DNA of 64,000 nt from Paenibacillus sp. GP183 (GCF_900104695.1 NZ_FNSW01000001.1:4086001-4150000), one strand, 5' to 3'; counted from the first letter of the stretch, positions 1-9,009 are shown. Notes: generated from the letters alone by a model not told the origin. Translations and numbers: made by a program.

Positions 1-182
1 AGAGAGTTTGGCCAGGCTGTACTACGTGAATTCGCATTGGTTTCCCTCCTTATTGGTTTAGCTTTGAATAAGGTATTCCTTACCTATAAAATGGGTGTCT
101 GTCTAACCGCAGGGTTATTGCTGGAGTTTTGTGATATAATAGGGATATTCAGAACGACTAGGAATGAGAAAGGTTGCAGGAT

Positions 183-410
183 ATGGAAGCATTTCAAGAT
201 TGGAGCCAAAAGGTGAAAAGAACCTTTAATGCAACAAGCAATGAAGTTGTATTGACCGTAACGGAAGCGGGTAATTCCCTGGGCCTCTCTAAAGACAACA
301 TGAAAATATATGTGGATAAGCATCATTTAACCAAGATTCCCATCATGAGAAGCGTGCATAGGTACCTTTTGTTAAAGAGCGAGATTGATGAAATATTGAA
401 GAATGATTAA
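183..410 (+). CDS. small excisionase-like winged-HTH DNA-binding protein
   Basis: A protein of about 75 residues. The central part (TVTEAGNSLGLSKDNMKIYV, then a basic beta-wing and a C-terminal SEIDEIL helix) resembles the MerR/excisionase-type HTH_17 fold, which usually binds DNA as a small accessory regulator. The ATG at 183 is preferred because GAGAAAGG lies 9 bases upstream; a TTG at 174 touches that site and is too close. A TATAAT hexamer at 135-140 could be its -10 box, but no good -35 is visible. No phage genes are nearby, so a recombination role cannot be argued. Its target is unknown. Confidence 0.6.
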   Translation: MEAFQDWSQKVKRTFNATSNEVVLTVTEAGNSLGLSKDNMKIYVDKHHLTKIPIMRSVHRYLLLKSEIDEILKND

Positions 411-447
411 GTTTTTTTTCGCGTCATAACTGCATCATTGCAAGTCA

Positions 448-480
448 AGAATCCTAATTCTGATTAGGATTCTTTTTTTT
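448..480 (+). terminator. intrinsic terminator after the HTH gene
   Basis: The inverted repeat AGAATCCTAA / TTAGGATTCT with a short loop is followed by a run of eight T. Confidence 0.85.
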
Positions 481-570
481 CGCTGCCCATCGTAGAAACC
501 CCCATAATTTGCAAGATTCTGTCGAATGTTATAAATTGTAAGTATACATATCCAAGGAGGAGTTAAACGA

Positions 571-1446
571 ATGAAAAGAAACTGGTTGATCATTCTTACC
601 TGCATACTGGCATTTAGCCTGACGGCAGGATCCGCATTTGCAAAATCGAAGGACAAGCAAGAAGATTCCTCGAATATGTCCGAGCATGAAACAAAAGACG
701 GAAATAACAACGACAAGAATGATGCAAAAGGCAAAGATGAGTCGGTTACATCCAATACATACGGTCATGATAAAGATCATGAAAAAGATCATGAGCATGG
801 TCAAAATGGTTACAAGGGACTTTTCAAAGCAATTGAAAATGTAAGCGACAAGCCAGCCGGAGTCGTAATTGCTGATCTGCTTTTAACCAAATATGGCACA
901 CAGCTAACGCCTGAATTGAAAGCTAAACTCGAAGCAGTTATCGAAAAAGATGCGGCTTTATCGGAGCTGGCTGATATCCTGGATCAAAAGGGCAGCGTAA
1001 CCGAAGCGGTTTATGTGGGAAAAGAAGCCATACAAGCGAATATCAAAAATATGGACTCTTACAAAAAGGTGAGCAAGTTATATGAGAAATTAGGCAATAC
1101 AGGTGTGAAGTTGTATGTGAACGGGACAGAGCCTGCCTCTGAGGTTGCACCCATCATCAGCAACGGAAGCACTTTGGTACCTTTTAGAGCGATTTCCGAG
1201 TCATTGCAAGCCAAAGTTACCTGGAATGGAGAAGAGCGTTCAGTCACCGTTATCCGCAATACCGTTACAGTGAAATTATTGATCGATAGTAAGATTGCTT
1301 ATGTCAATGGAGTAGAAAAGACGCTTGAGGTTCCGGCCACAATCGTTGGAGGCAGCACTGTTGTGCCTGCCCGCTTTTTAAGTGAAGCCCTAAATGCAGT
1401 AGTAAAATGGGATGCAGAAACCAAATCCGTAGTGATCTACGAGTAA
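571..1446 (+). CDS. secreted copper-amine-oxidase N-domain (stalk) protein
   Basis: A 291-residue exported protein. Residues 1-24 form a Sec signal peptide ending in AGSAFA. Residues 25-85 are a charged, low-complexity Lys/Asp/Glu/His linker. Residues 90-185 are mostly helical. Residues about 185-291 form a copper amine oxidase N-terminal-like domain (PF07833) with the two repeated hallmarks STLVPFRAISE and STVVPARFLSE. In Paenibacillaceae this domain is common on cell-surface proteins and does not itself imply oxidase activity. A strong AAGGAGGAG precedes ATG 571. It stands alone between terminators. The exact function is unknown; a wall- or matrix-associated role is inferred. Confidence 0.8.
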   Translation: MKRNWLIILTCILAFSLTAGSAFAKSKDKQEDSSNMSEHETKDGNNNDKNDAKGKDESVTSNTYGHDKDHEKDHEHGQNGYKGLFKAIENVSDKPAGVVIADLLLTKYGTQLTPELKAKLEAVIEKDAALSELADILDQKGSVTEAVYVGKEAIQANIKNMDSYKKVSKLYEKLGNTGVKLYVNGTEPASEVAPIISNGSTLVPFRAISESLQAKVTWNGEERSVTVIRNTVTVKLLIDSKIAYVNGVEKTLEVPATIVGGSTVVPARFLSEALNAVVKWDAETKSVVIYE

Positions 1447-1468
1447 TAATGCTTATCGCTAATACTAC

Positions 1469-1510
1469 AAAGCAGCCTGCCCTCTGATGAGGACAGGCTG
1501 CTTTTATTTT
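1469..1510. terminator. terminator between convergent genes
   Basis: AAAGCAGCCTG pairs with CAGGCTGCTTT across a 13-base loop and is followed by TTTTATTTTT on the plus strand. It ends the stalk-protein gene and lies close enough to the stop of the opposing regulator gene to serve both. Confidence 0.8.
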
Positions 1511-1518
1511 TAGGCGTC

Positions 1519-2217
1519 CTATTTTATTCGATAGAGCCGCTGCGGCCTTCCTATTGTGCCGTATTGCAGAAATTCCTCGACGGTATGGTCTTCTACCAGA
1601 TAGGTCAGGTAATTGCGTACGGTGGAACGGCTGACTCCGGCTCTTTGGGAAATATCCTCGACATTTTGAAAATCATTACTGTCCTTTAAGATTTGCTTAA
1701 TTCTATCCAATGTCCTTACATCGATTCCTTTTTGAAAAGGGAGGTCAGAAGAGCTTGGGGCAGAATTTGGTGCGCGCAGTTTTTTTAAATGATCCAGAGA
1801 TTTTTGACTGAGCGGCTCTGAAGAAGAAAGCTGCATCCTGAATTGTGCATATTTGATAAGGACATGCTGAAGATGCTCCAAATCAAAAGGTTTAAAAAGA
1901 TAGTCAAACACGCCAAGACGAAATCCTTCCTCGACAATTTCACGTTCCTTGGCTGCTGTTATAAGGATAATATCGCATGGTATATTTTGGCTGCGTATGG
2001 TTCGCACGAGGTCGATTCCCGATTGATCAGGCAGATAAACATCAAGCAAAAGCAGCTCCGGCTTACATTCGGTAACGAGGGAGAGGGCTTGTTCATAATT
2101 GTAAGCCAGACCCGCCAATTCATAACCCGACTGAGAGGAAATAAATTTTCCGTGCATTTTTGCGATCATGAAATCATCATCAATGACTATCACCCGAATG
2201 GAAGAAGTATTACCCAT
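1519..2217 (-). CDS. DcuR/CitB-type two-component response regulator
   Basis: A 232-residue response regulator. Residues 7-125 form a receiver domain with acidic pocket DDD at 13-15, phosphoacceptor Asp59 (LLLLDVYLPD), Thr at ITAAK and Lys at LFKPF. The C-terminal part (about 165-225) has a helix-turn-helix (VEDISQRAGVSRSTVRNYL) as in the CitB/DcuR family of carboxylate-responsive regulators. Its start overlaps the end of the kinase gene by 8 bases, so the two are translationally coupled with the kinase first. The likely target is the ABC importer operon starting 160 bases from the kinase gene on the other strand. Confidence 0.88.
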   Translation of the reverse strand: MGNTSSIRVIVIDDDFMIAKMHGKFISSQSGYELAGLAYNYEQALSLVTECKPELLLLDVYLPDQSGIDLVRTIRSQNIPCDIILITAAKEREIVEEGFRLGVFDYLFKPFDLEHLQHVLIKYAQFRMQLSSSEPLSQKSLDHLKKLRAPNSAPSSSDLPFQKGIDVRTLDRIKQILKDSNDFQNVEDISQRAGVSRSTVRNYLTYLVEDHTVEEFLQYGTIGRPQRLYRIK

Positions 2218-3820
2218 AATAAATGTCTCCTTTTTTAGGTAAGATGGCCTTTAAAATCGCACCGGAAGATGAGCTTGCAATGGATAAGTCACCATCGATA
2301 TTTGAGATTAAACGGGCAAGCAGCGCCAGACCGAAGCCTCTTCCTCTGCCCTTTGTAGAGACCCCGTCGTGAAAAACCGTTTCTCCAAGAGCCGGCTCAA
2401 TGCCGGGACCTGAATCTTGAACGGAAATGGACAGCCGTTCCGTTTCATCATGAAAATAAACGATAACGGTGCCCGGTGTTGGGTTTTGATGGGTGCCGGA
2501 AATGGATTCGAAAGCGTTTTCGATAGCATTCCCAAGAAGGGTGATCACGATTTCTCTATGCGGGCATGGATCGGGAAGTTCAGATTCAGAGTCAACGACC
2601 AGCTGAATACCCAGTTCTTTTGCACGATGCATCTTTCCTATGAGTACGCCTACAATAGCAGGATCATGAATTCTTGTCAGAAAAAAGCTTAGCAGGTTTT
2701 GCTGTTCCTCATTGATTTGTTCCAATAACTCATTGACCATCTCGTATTCTTTCATTTTGATGAGTCCTGAGATCAAGTGCAGTTTATTCATAAACTCGTG
2801 ACGTTGGCTGCGCAAGGAATCCACGTATTGACCTATATCCGCAAGGCGGCTGTCGATCTGGTCAAGCTCAAGTTTATCGCGAAAGGTGGCAACAGCACCT
2901 ATTCGTTTTCCTCTGGAATATACAGGCACTCGATTGGTAATGACCAGAGTTTTTCCTATGATCATAGGCTCATCCTTATGGACCTCACCCTCTTCAAGAA
3001 CCTCCATTAAACGCGATGAAGGGAGAACCGTACCGATATCCTGACCGTTCACATCCGCGTGTTCCAACCCCAATATTTTCTTCGCTTCTGAGTTGCAGGT
3101 GGTGATTTTTCCGTCCCCATTAATCGCAATGATGCCTTCTCGAATGGAATCCATAATAGCTGCTTGCTCCTGTGTGATAAAAGCGATTTCAATAGGCTCC
3201 TTATTAAAAATTTGCTTTTTGATATGTCCGGATAATAGGTGCGCGCCGACAAGCCCAAACAGAAGAGCGGCCGTTCCAATGGCTATAATTTCAAAAAGCA
3301 ATATGTAAATGCCATTCCAAACATTTTGAACAAGAAAACCGACGGATACCAGTCCAATCACCTGATGGCTTGAATCATAGATAGGCGTTTTCGCCCGCAC
3401 CGAAAGTCCAAGACTGCCTCCGGCCGTAGAACGAATCTCCTCCCCATGAAGCACTTTCTGATCATTTGCGCCATCTTCTCCATCCAGGGGGTTTCCGATT
3501 TTTGCAGGGTTGGGGTGACTGAACCTGATCAGCTCCGAATTGGCGATAACAATAAACTCGGCTTTCGTTTTAATCCGGAAATCTTCAGCAAGCGGTTGAA
3601 TGACGGATGAAGGATTGGCTTCATTAAACGCCCCGATCACTTGCGGCATTCCTGCGATAGTTCTTGCTAGAAACAGTGCTTGGTCGCTTGACTCTCTAAA
3701 TTTTTGGTCGATAAGGATATAGGAAAGAGCGGATAAAACCAGCAGCAGAACAAACAAAATATTCAATAAAACAAGGATATTGATTTTGGATCTTAGCGTA
3801 ATGGGCTTCTTCCGAACCAC
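2210..3820 (-). CDS. DcuS/CitA-type membrane sensor histidine kinase
   Basis: A 536-residue kinase starting at GTG behind AGAGGTGA. Transmembrane helices at about 13-35 and 172-197 flank an extracellular sCACHE sensor domain. That domain carries RFSHPNPAKIGNP, close to the DcuS/CitA element that binds C4-dicarboxylates or citrate. A PAS domain follows at about 215-325, then the phosphoacceptor His in SQRHEFMNKLH near 343, the N box GNAIENAFES, and glycine-rich ATP-binding motifs DSGPGIE and GRGFGLAL. It presumably phosphorylates the downstream overlapping regulator. The ligand cannot be assigned; the family suggests a small organic acid, while the neighbouring importer is of nitrate/sulfonate type. 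Confidence 0.88.
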   Translation of the reverse strand: MVRKKPITLRSKINILVLLNILFVLLLVLSALSYILIDQKFRESSDQALFLARTIAGMPQVIGAFNEANPSSVIQPLAEDFRIKTKAEFIVIANSELIRFSHPNPAKIGNPLDGEDGANDQKVLHGEEIRSTAGGSLGLSVRAKTPIYDSSHQVIGLVSVGFLVQNVWNGIYILLFEIIAIGTAALLFGLVGAHLLSGHIKKQIFNKEPIEIAFITQEQAAIMDSIREGIIAINGDGKITTCNSEAKKILGLEHADVNGQDIGTVLPSSRLMEVLEEGEVHKDEPMIIGKTLVITNRVPVYSRGKRIGAVATFRDKLELDQIDSRLADIGQYVDSLRSQRHEFMNKLHLISGLIKMKEYEMVNELLEQINEEQQNLLSFFLTRIHDPAIVGVLIGKMHRAKELGIQLVVDSESELPDPCPHREIVITLLGNAIENAFESISGTHQNPTPGTVIVYFHDETERLSISVQDSGPGIEPALGETVFHDGVSTKGRGRGFGLALLARLISNIDGDLSIASSSSGAILKAILPKKGDIYYG

Positions 3821-3980
3821 ACCAAATCACCTCTTTTTTGGCCCGTTGGATTTATTGGGAAAATTGATAAAAATGTCAATATTGAACTTTTCGGCACATT
3901 GTATCGGCAATTTATAAAACCGACTATACTCAGTTTTGTAAACGTTGTCAATTGACTTAGAAGACGGGAGGCAAAGAGAG

Positions 3981-4829
3981 ATGAATACGGATACGAAGCC
4001 GGTTTATTACGAAGCAAAAGCAGCGCAGAAGCCCATGATTGAATTGCAAGGGGTATGGAAGGAATTCTTAAAACCATCTGGAGAAGTTCATACCGTTCTT
4101 CGAGATATTAATTTAACTGTAGCCAAAGGGGAGTTTGTTACGATTGTCGGACCAACGGGCAGTGGGAAATCGACAACCTTGAATTTAATAGCCGGATTCG
4201 AGCCAACGACTAAAGGGAATGTAATAATCCACAATGAAACGCTTAAAGGAATCAATAAATTTGCTGCTTGTGTTTTCCAAACTGAAAACGTATTCCCTTG
4301 GAAAACTGTCATCGATAATGTTTCCTTAGGACTGCGACTCCGAGGAACAGAGAAGGCAGAGGCTTATGATCAAGCTCGCGTTTGGATTGAGACTGTGGGA
4401 CTAAAAGGATTCGAGGGCCATTATCCGCATCAGTTATCAGGAGGCATGAAGAAGCGTGTTGCTCTCGCTCAAACACTGATCGTGCAACCTCAAATACTGC
4501 TGATGGATGAATCCTTCTCAGCGCTCGATGTGCATACCCGGCATTTGATGGAAAATGAGCTCTTGAAAATATGGGAGGAAACATCAGCCTCTGTATTCTT
4601 TATCACTCATGACTTAGAGGAAGCGATTGCCCTCAGTGATAGGGTTGTAGTACTTAGCGCAGGACCGGCTGCCACGATAAAAGGCGATTATCGAATAGAT
4701 CTGCCCCGCCCTCGAAATGTTGCTGAAATTCGCTTTGACCCCGCCTTTATGAGGCTGCATGAACAAATCTGGAATGACTTGAGAGATGAGGTGTTAATCA
4801 GCTATGAACACGCTATCCGCAACCACTAA
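3981..4829 (+). CDS. ABC importer ATPase, SsuB/TauB/NrtD family
   Basis: ATP-binding subunit of 282 residues of a nitrate/sulfonate/taurine-class importer. Walker A GPTGSGKST is at residues 57-65, the Q loop at VFQTEN, signature LSGGMKKR around 154 and Walker B ILLMDESFSALD around 175, followed by switch His in FITHD. The Walker B tail reads DESF where this family almost always has DEPF; the catalytic Glu is kept. ATG 3981 is chosen because GGGAGG lies about 10 bases before it; a TTG at 3945 has no ribosome site. The permease gene overlaps its end by 26 bases, so the operon is tightly coupled. Confidence 0.88.
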   Translation: MNTDTKPVYYEAKAAQKPMIELQGVWKEFLKPSGEVHTVLRDINLTVAKGEFVTIVGPTGSGKSTTLNLIAGFEPTTKGNVIIHNETLKGINKFAACVFQTENVFPWKTVIDNVSLGLRLRGTEKAEAYDQARVWIETVGLKGFEGHYPHQLSGGMKKRVALAQTLIVQPQILLMDESFSALDVHTRHLMENELLKIWEETSASVFFITHDLEEAIALSDRVVVLSAGPAATIKGDYRIDLPRPRNVAEIRFDPAFMRLHEQIWNDLRDEVLISYEHAIRNH

Positions 4830-5658
4830 TAATTCACAAGCCGAGATTATTTCCCGAAAAAAAGCACTGAGAAACAAGGCGATTAAAAAAAGAACCTTAT
4901 ATCTTAGTTTGCAAATTCTCATTGCAATCGTTGTTTTCGGCTCGTGGGAACTATTGTCTGATTTCAAAATTATAGATAAGTTTTTTTTCTCCAGCCCATC
5001 CGCAATTATCAGGCATATCGTGGAATGGTTTACGGAAGGAACTAGCCAAGGCCCCTTATATATTCATTTCGTGGTTACTTTTGAGGAAACAATTCTCGCC
5101 TTTATTATAGGCGTAGTATTGGGAGTTGTCGCCGGATATCTCTTGGGGAGGAATGAGATTTTATCCGTAGTTCTGGGTCCTTATATCCAAATGTTGAATG
5201 CGCTTCCACGTGTCGTTCTTGCTCCAATCTTCATTTTGTGGCTTGGTCTCGGCATGACTTCAAAAGTCGCTTTAGGGGTAACATTGACTTTCTTCATTGT
5301 TTTTTTCAATGCCTTTCAGGGTGTACGTGAGGTGGATAAGAATCTTGTTAATAACGCCAGGCTGCTCGGGGCTAACAACAGGCAGCTTGCCCGACATGTG
5401 ATCATTCCATCGGCATTGACATGGATTTTATCAAGCTTGCATTCCAGCTTTGGTTTTGCGCTTGTAGGAGCTGTTGTCGGGGAGTTTATCGGTGCTACCA
5501 AAGGGCTTGGCTTTTTGATCTCGCAAGCTCAAGGAGCTTTTGATACAGCGGGAGTGTTTGCCGGCATGGTTTTACTGTCGATTACAGCATTGATTGCGAA
5601 CTGGCTGGTCGGAAAGCTGGAAAAAAAGTTTATTGCTTGGCGCAATGTTCGCCAATAA
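4804..5658 (+). CDS. ABC importer permease, SsuC/TauC family
   Basis: A 284-residue inner-membrane permease. The N-terminus is basic, followed by about six hydrophobic segments beginning near residue 28. The EAA-like cytoplasmic loop that docks with the ATPase is visible around ARLLGANNRQLARHVIIPSA. The family imports sulfonates, taurine, nitrate or thiamine-precursor-like compounds; the substrate cannot be read from the permease. It starts inside the ATPase gene and is followed 34 bases later by the binding-protein gene, so the three make one operon. Confidence 0.87.
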   Translation: MNTLSATTNNSQAEIISRKKALRNKAIKKRTLYLSLQILIAIVVFGSWELLSDFKIIDKFFFSSPSAIIRHIVEWFTEGTSQGPLYIHFVVTFEETILAFIIGVVLGVVAGYLLGRNEILSVVLGPYIQMLNALPRVVLAPIFILWLGLGMTSKVALGVTLTFFIVFFNAFQGVREVDKNLVNNARLLGANNRQLARHVIIPSALTWILSSLHSSFGFALVGAVVGEFIGATKGLGFLISQAQGAFDTAGVFAGMVLLSITALIANWLVGKLEKKFIAWRNVRQ

Positions 5659-5692
5659 ATAATAAAATTAATTTGAGAAGGGGTATACGTCA

Positions 5693-6802
5693 ATGAAAAC
5701 AAGCAAAAGATTCATGTTGGGCCTCTCTAGTGCGGCTGTTCTGGCTATGGTTGTTACAGGATGCGGCGCGTCAACACCTCAAGCAAACAGCTCAAGCACC
5801 AAGCCGGCGGACACAGTTAAACCTGCAGAAACGGCTAAACCCGCAGAGACCGTCAAAGCTTCGGCAGCACCGATGCCAAAGGTTACCATCATGGTCGGGG
5901 GTTTGGAAAAAGTGATTTACTTGCCGTTTAGATTAACGGAAAGTCTTGGTTTTTTTAAAGATGAAGGGCTTAACATAGAATTGATCAACGAAGCTGCGGG
6001 GCAATCGGCTGAAGAGGCATTGATTGCGGGAGAAATTCAAGGTGTAGGCGGTTTTTATGACCACACCATTGATATACAGTCCAAAGGTAAAGCTTTGGAA
6101 TCCGTCGTACAAATGGCAGGGATCCCGGGAGAACGTCTTATGGTTTCCAATAAACTAAAAGACAAAATTAAAACCTTGGCTGATTTGAAAGGCCATACGA
6201 TAGGCGTTACCGGACTTGGTTCATCGACGAATTTCTTGGCTAATTATTTGGTGACCAAGGGTGGCAATACAGGCAAAGATTATACGCCGGTTCCTGTAGG
6301 TGCAGGTCAAACGTTGATTGCAGCGATGCAGCAAGGGAAAATTGATCTGGCGGTCACCACAGAGCCAACAGTTTCACTGCTGATATCCAAAGATATAGCA
6401 TCGGTCCTTGTCGATATGAATACTGTGGAGGGAACGAAACAAGCCTTGGGCGGTAATTACCCGGCAACTTCTCTTTATATGGCAAACGCCTATGTAAAAG
6501 ATCATCCGGATGTTGTGCAGCATTTAGCGAATGCATTTGTGCACTGTTTGAATTGGATGAGCAGTCATACTCCGGAAGAAATTGCCGATAAGCTCCCGAA
6601 AGAATATTATGCAGGCGATAAAGACATGTATTTAACTGCACTTAAAAGCACCTTGCCCATGTTCACGAAAGATGGGAAGATGCCCGCTGATGCTCCACCC
6701 AAGGTATTGGAAGTATTGACTGCCATTAATCCAAAGTTGAAAGATGCTAATATTAAATTAGATCAAACATTTACAACAGAGTTTGTTGATAAAGTTAAGT
6801 AA
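5693..6802 (+). CDS. ABC importer substrate-binding lipoprotein, NMT1/SsuA-like
   Basis: A 369-residue solute-binding protein. The signal peptide ends in lipobox VVTGCG with lipid-modified Cys24. A Pro/Ala/Lys/Glu-rich linker with repeated PAETVKPAETAK-like units runs to about residue 62. The NMT1/SsuA-type periplasmic-binding fold follows (VTIMVGGLEKVIYLPF; LGFFKDEGLNIELI; DLKGHTIGVTGLGSS). It would capture substrate outside the membrane for the two preceding subunits. AAGGGG precedes ATG 5693. The substrate is unknown. The long hairpin at 6821-6874 probably ends the operon. Confidence 0.85.
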   Translation: MKTSKRFMLGLSSAAVLAMVVTGCGASTPQANSSSTKPADTVKPAETAKPAETVKASAAPMPKVTIMVGGLEKVIYLPFRLTESLGFFKDEGLNIELINEAAGQSAEEALIAGEIQGVGGFYDHTIDIQSKGKALESVVQMAGIPGERLMVSNKLKDKIKTLADLKGHTIGVTGLGSSTNFLANYLVTKGGNTGKDYTPVPVGAGQTLIAAMQQGKIDLAVTTEPTVSLLISKDIASVLVDMNTVEGTKQALGGNYPATSLYMANAYVKDHPDVVQHLANAFVHCLNWMSSHTPEEIADKLPKEYYAGDKDMYLTALKSTLPMFTKDGKMPADAPPKVLEVLTAINPKLKDANIKLDQTFTTEFVDKVK

Positions 6803-6820
6803 GAACCGCATGGATGAGTA

Positions 6821-6874
6821 ATGGGTACCAAAAAGAGGAGCTTGCTTTGCGGCAGCTCCTCTTTTGGTACCCAT
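6821..6874. terminator. long perfect stem-loop between convergent genes
   Basis: ATGGGTACCAAAA plus GAGGAGC pairs with GCTCCTC plus TTTTGGTACCCAT, about 20 base pairs around a 13-base loop, with one extra A in the left arm. No T run follows on the plus strand. On the minus strand it is followed by TACTCATCC, so it lacks a classical tail in both directions. It probably acts as a terminator or mRNA 3' end stabiliser. Confidence 0.6.
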
Positions 6875-6914
6875 TGTGTTTAAATCTGCTTCGCAGATCC
6901 AGTCACAACCTTCG

Positions 6915-7355
6915 TCATTGGTGCTTCAGCTCATCGCCCAGCTTGTCCAACATAGCCTTCGTCCCATGCTCGCGCTGTTCTGGCGTATCATGACCGTCGA
7001 GGAAGGCGCCCTGCTCGGTATAGATCAACTGTGTGCCAGCGCCCGTGGACTTGAATTCCACTGTTGTCACGGAGACCGATATCCGCGTCTCATCCTGGTC
7101 CAGGATGTAAGAGTAGACGATCCGCCGGTCTGGCACAATCTCTTGATAGCATGCGTCGAAGGTATATACTTGGCCGCCCGGAGGACCGCCGCGATTGATT
7201 TCTCGACCGCCGACCCGGAAGTCGAACTTGTCGGCTTTCGGGAACCACCGGGCCTTGGCCACCGGGTCTGCCCAGGCGGCGAATACCTTCGCGGGCTTTG
7301 CCTCATAATTACGCTCGATAACGAAGGTAGAGTGTTTTACGGAATGTTCATTCAT
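6915..7355 (-). CDS. SRPBCC/AHSA1-type START-like protein
   Basis: A 146-residue protein of the AHSA1 (activator of Hsp90 ATPase homologue 1-like) SRPBCC superfamily. The helix-grip pattern is visible: [28 protein letters not shown] near the N-terminus and a C-terminal [16 protein letters not shown] helix. These proteins bind small hydrophobic ligands. The ATG at 7355 is preferred because GAAGGAGGAATAACC precedes it. It is the second gene of a MerR-SRPBCC operon with a 13-base gap. This pairing is frequent in Firmicutes and Actinobacteria, often as a stress-responsive unit. No enzymatic function is claimed. Confidence 0.82.
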   Translation of the reverse strand: MNEHSVKHSTFVIERNYEAKPAKVFAAWADPVAKARWFPKADKFDFRVGGREINRGGPPGGQVYTFDACYQEIVPDRRIVYSYILDQDETRISVSVTTVEFKSTGAGTQLIYTEQGAFLDGHDTPEQREHGTKAMLDKLGDELKHQ

Positions 7356-7368
7356 GGTTATTCCTCCT

Positions 7369-7857
7369 TCAGGTTGGATCTTCAGGGTATTCATCGAGAT
7401 AATCGCCTAACCGGTCGAGATGTAGATCCCAGTTAGCCTTCCGCTCGGCGAAATATTTTTCATGACTCATTTGCATAGTTCCCAATAATTTGGTGAAATC
7501 TTCAATGGTCAAAGGTTCTTTCCTGAGCATAAGATTTGAGACATGCTCTAATTCCAGTAATAGCTTCTGTTGAACGCTTATATTTTCTTTAAGACGAGCG
7601 ATCTGAAGGGATACAATGTCGAACATGCTATATTGATTACCGACTAGAACAGATTTAATCTCATCCAGTGATAAGCCCAACTCCTTCAATGACAGAAGCT
7701 GTTGCAAGCGTGAAATGTCTGATTCGGTATAGAGCCTATGTCCGGAATCGGAATAACCCGATGGTGAATACAAGCCGATTTGATCGTAATATCGCAATGT
7801 TCGAACCGTTAACCCAGCTAATTTCGCCAGTTCTCCGACTTTCCACTCACGTTTCAT
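7369..7857 (-). CDS. MerR-family transcriptional regulator
   Basis: A 162-residue activator. The N-terminal winged HTH is typical ([47 protein letters not shown]). A long dimerisation coiled coil follows at about 75-125. The C-terminal part has no cysteine cluster, so metal sensing of the MerR/CueR type is unlikely. The ATG at 7857 has AGGGG six bases upstream. The 13-bp palindrome at 7910-7922 in front of it is a probable operator, giving autoregulation together with the downstream SRPBCC gene. Confidence 0.87.
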   Translation of the reverse strand: MKREWKVGELAKLAGLTVRTLRYYDQIGLYSPSGYSDSGHRLYTESDISRLQQLLSLKELGLSLDEIKSVLVGNQYSMFDIVSLQIARLKENISVQQKLLLELEHVSNLMLRKEPLTIEDFTKLLGTMQMSHEKYFAERKANWDLHLDRLGDYLDEYPEDPT

Positions 7858-7909
7858 TATCATCCCCTTTTTCATGCGCTGAATTTACCGGTATAAATAA
7901 TATAAACCA

Positions 7910-7922
7910 TTACGTAACGTAA
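7910..7922 (-). promoter_or_regulatory. probable MerR operator
   Basis: The perfect palindrome TTACGTAACGTAA lies about 50 bases upstream of the MerR gene start. Palindromes of this TTAC...GTAA form between -35 and -10 boxes are typical of MerR-family promoters. No experimental support; assignment is by position and symmetry. Confidence 0.55.
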
Positions 7923-8045
7923 GCTGCAAGTCTTATTTTGTGATGCAGATAATGAAATTATTAAAGATGTATAATGAAATGAAGAAGATTCAAAAGAATC
8001 CTGCTGCCGGAGAATCTATCGTAATTTTAGAAAGGGAGAAATTCA

Positions 8046-8948
8046 TTGACACTACAACAATTAAAGTACGTAATTGAGGTTGTGAACAGGGGTTCCATTA
8101 ATGAGGCTGCCAAGAGGCTATTTATTTCTCAGCCCAGCCTTTCAAATGCGATTAGGGATTTGGAAGAGGACCTTCAGATAGTGATTTTTGAAAGATCCAA
8201 TAAAGGGATTTCGCTTTCCAAGGAGGGTGTTGAATTCTTAAGATACGCGCGGCAGGTAGTCGAGCAAGCGGAATTATTGGAAAGCCGGTATCTCAATGCC
8301 AAGCCTTCCCCGCAGCATTTTTCGGTTTCCACTCAGCATTACGCTTTCGCCGTGAATGCATTTGTGAGCTTGGTCCGGGAGTATGGCCAAGACGAATATG
8401 AGTTAGCTTTGCGCGAGACAAAAACCTATGAAATTATCGAGGATGTCAAAAGTTTACGCAGCGAGATCGGAATTTTATATCTAAATGAGTTTAATGGGAA
8501 AGTCATCAACAAGCTGCTCAAAGCCGCTAATTTGCAATTCAATAGTTTATTTATTGCTAAACCGCATATTTTTATCAGTATTAAGAACCCGCTGGCCAAG
8601 CAATCCATCGTGACCATTGACCAACTTCAGCAATATCCGTATCTGTCCTTTGATCAGGGGGAGTATAACTCCTTTCATTTTTCAGAAGAGATTCTCAGCA
8701 CGATGTCGCATAAGAAAAGCATTCGTGTTCATGATCGGGCGACACTCTTCAATTTACTGATCGGACTGAACGGTTATACCATATCGACAGGTGTGTTAAG
8801 CGCAGATTTAAATGGAAATGAAATTATTCCCGTGCCATTAGATTGTGAAGAAACGATCAATGTAGGTTGGATTTCCTATCGAGATGCTTCACTATCCAAG
8901 CTCGGGGCGGCATATATACAATCGCTTAAGCAGGCTGTATCCCAATAA
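8046..8948 (+). CDS. LysR-family regulator, MtaR/CpsY-like
   Basis: A 300-residue LysR-type regulator. Residues 1-60 form the winged HTH (LQQLKYVIEVVNRGSINEAAKRLFISQPSLSNAIRDLEEDL) and residues 90-300 the periplasmic-binding-like effector domain. The N-terminal wording is close to streptococcal MtaR/CpsY, regulators of methionine biosynthesis and uptake. The next gene on the same strand is metE, 111 bases away, which supports a methionine or homocysteine role. The start is TTG 8046 with AAAGGGAG eight bases upstream. Target sites may be the inverted repeats at 8954-9009. Confidence 0.82.
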   Translation: MTLQQLKYVIEVVNRGSINEAAKRLFISQPSLSNAIRDLEEDLQIVIFERSNKGISLSKEGVEFLRYARQVVEQAELLESRYLNAKPSPQHFSVSTQHYAFAVNAFVSLVREYGQDEYELALRETKTYEIIEDVKSLRSEIGILYLNEFNGKVINKLLKAANLQFNSLFIAKPHIFISIKNPLAKQSIVTIDQLQQYPYLSFDQGEYNSFHFSEEILSTMSHKKSIRVHDRATLFNLLIGLNGYTISTGVLSADLNGNEIIPVPLDCEETINVGWISYRDASLSKLGAAYIQSLKQAVSQ

Positions 8949-8953
8949 AAGCT

Positions 8954-9009
8954 TTGATATAGCCATAGGCTATGACTAGATATAGTTTATATCAGTTACA
9001 CTATATCAA
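8954..9009 (+). promoter_or_regulatory. nested inverted repeats upstream of metE
   Basis: TTGATATAG (8954-8962) and CTATATCAA (9001-9009) are exact inverse complements. Between them lie two smaller symmetric elements, ATAGCC/GGCTAT and GATATA/TATATC. The block sits between the LysR gene and metE, so it may be the operator bound by that regulator, or a terminator-like structure for the LysR gene. No T run follows, which favours an operator. Confidence 0.5.

Noticed and set aside
571-1446. Copper amine oxidase enzyme
   Set aside because: Only the N-terminal stalk domain is present; the catalytic domain with its topaquinone Tyr is absent here and in the 32932-34680 protein.
6864-7436. Open frame of 190 codons on the plus strand across the SRPBCC gene
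   Set aside because: The opposite strand encodes a clear SRPBCC protein with a good ribosome site; the plus frame has no motif or ribosome site.
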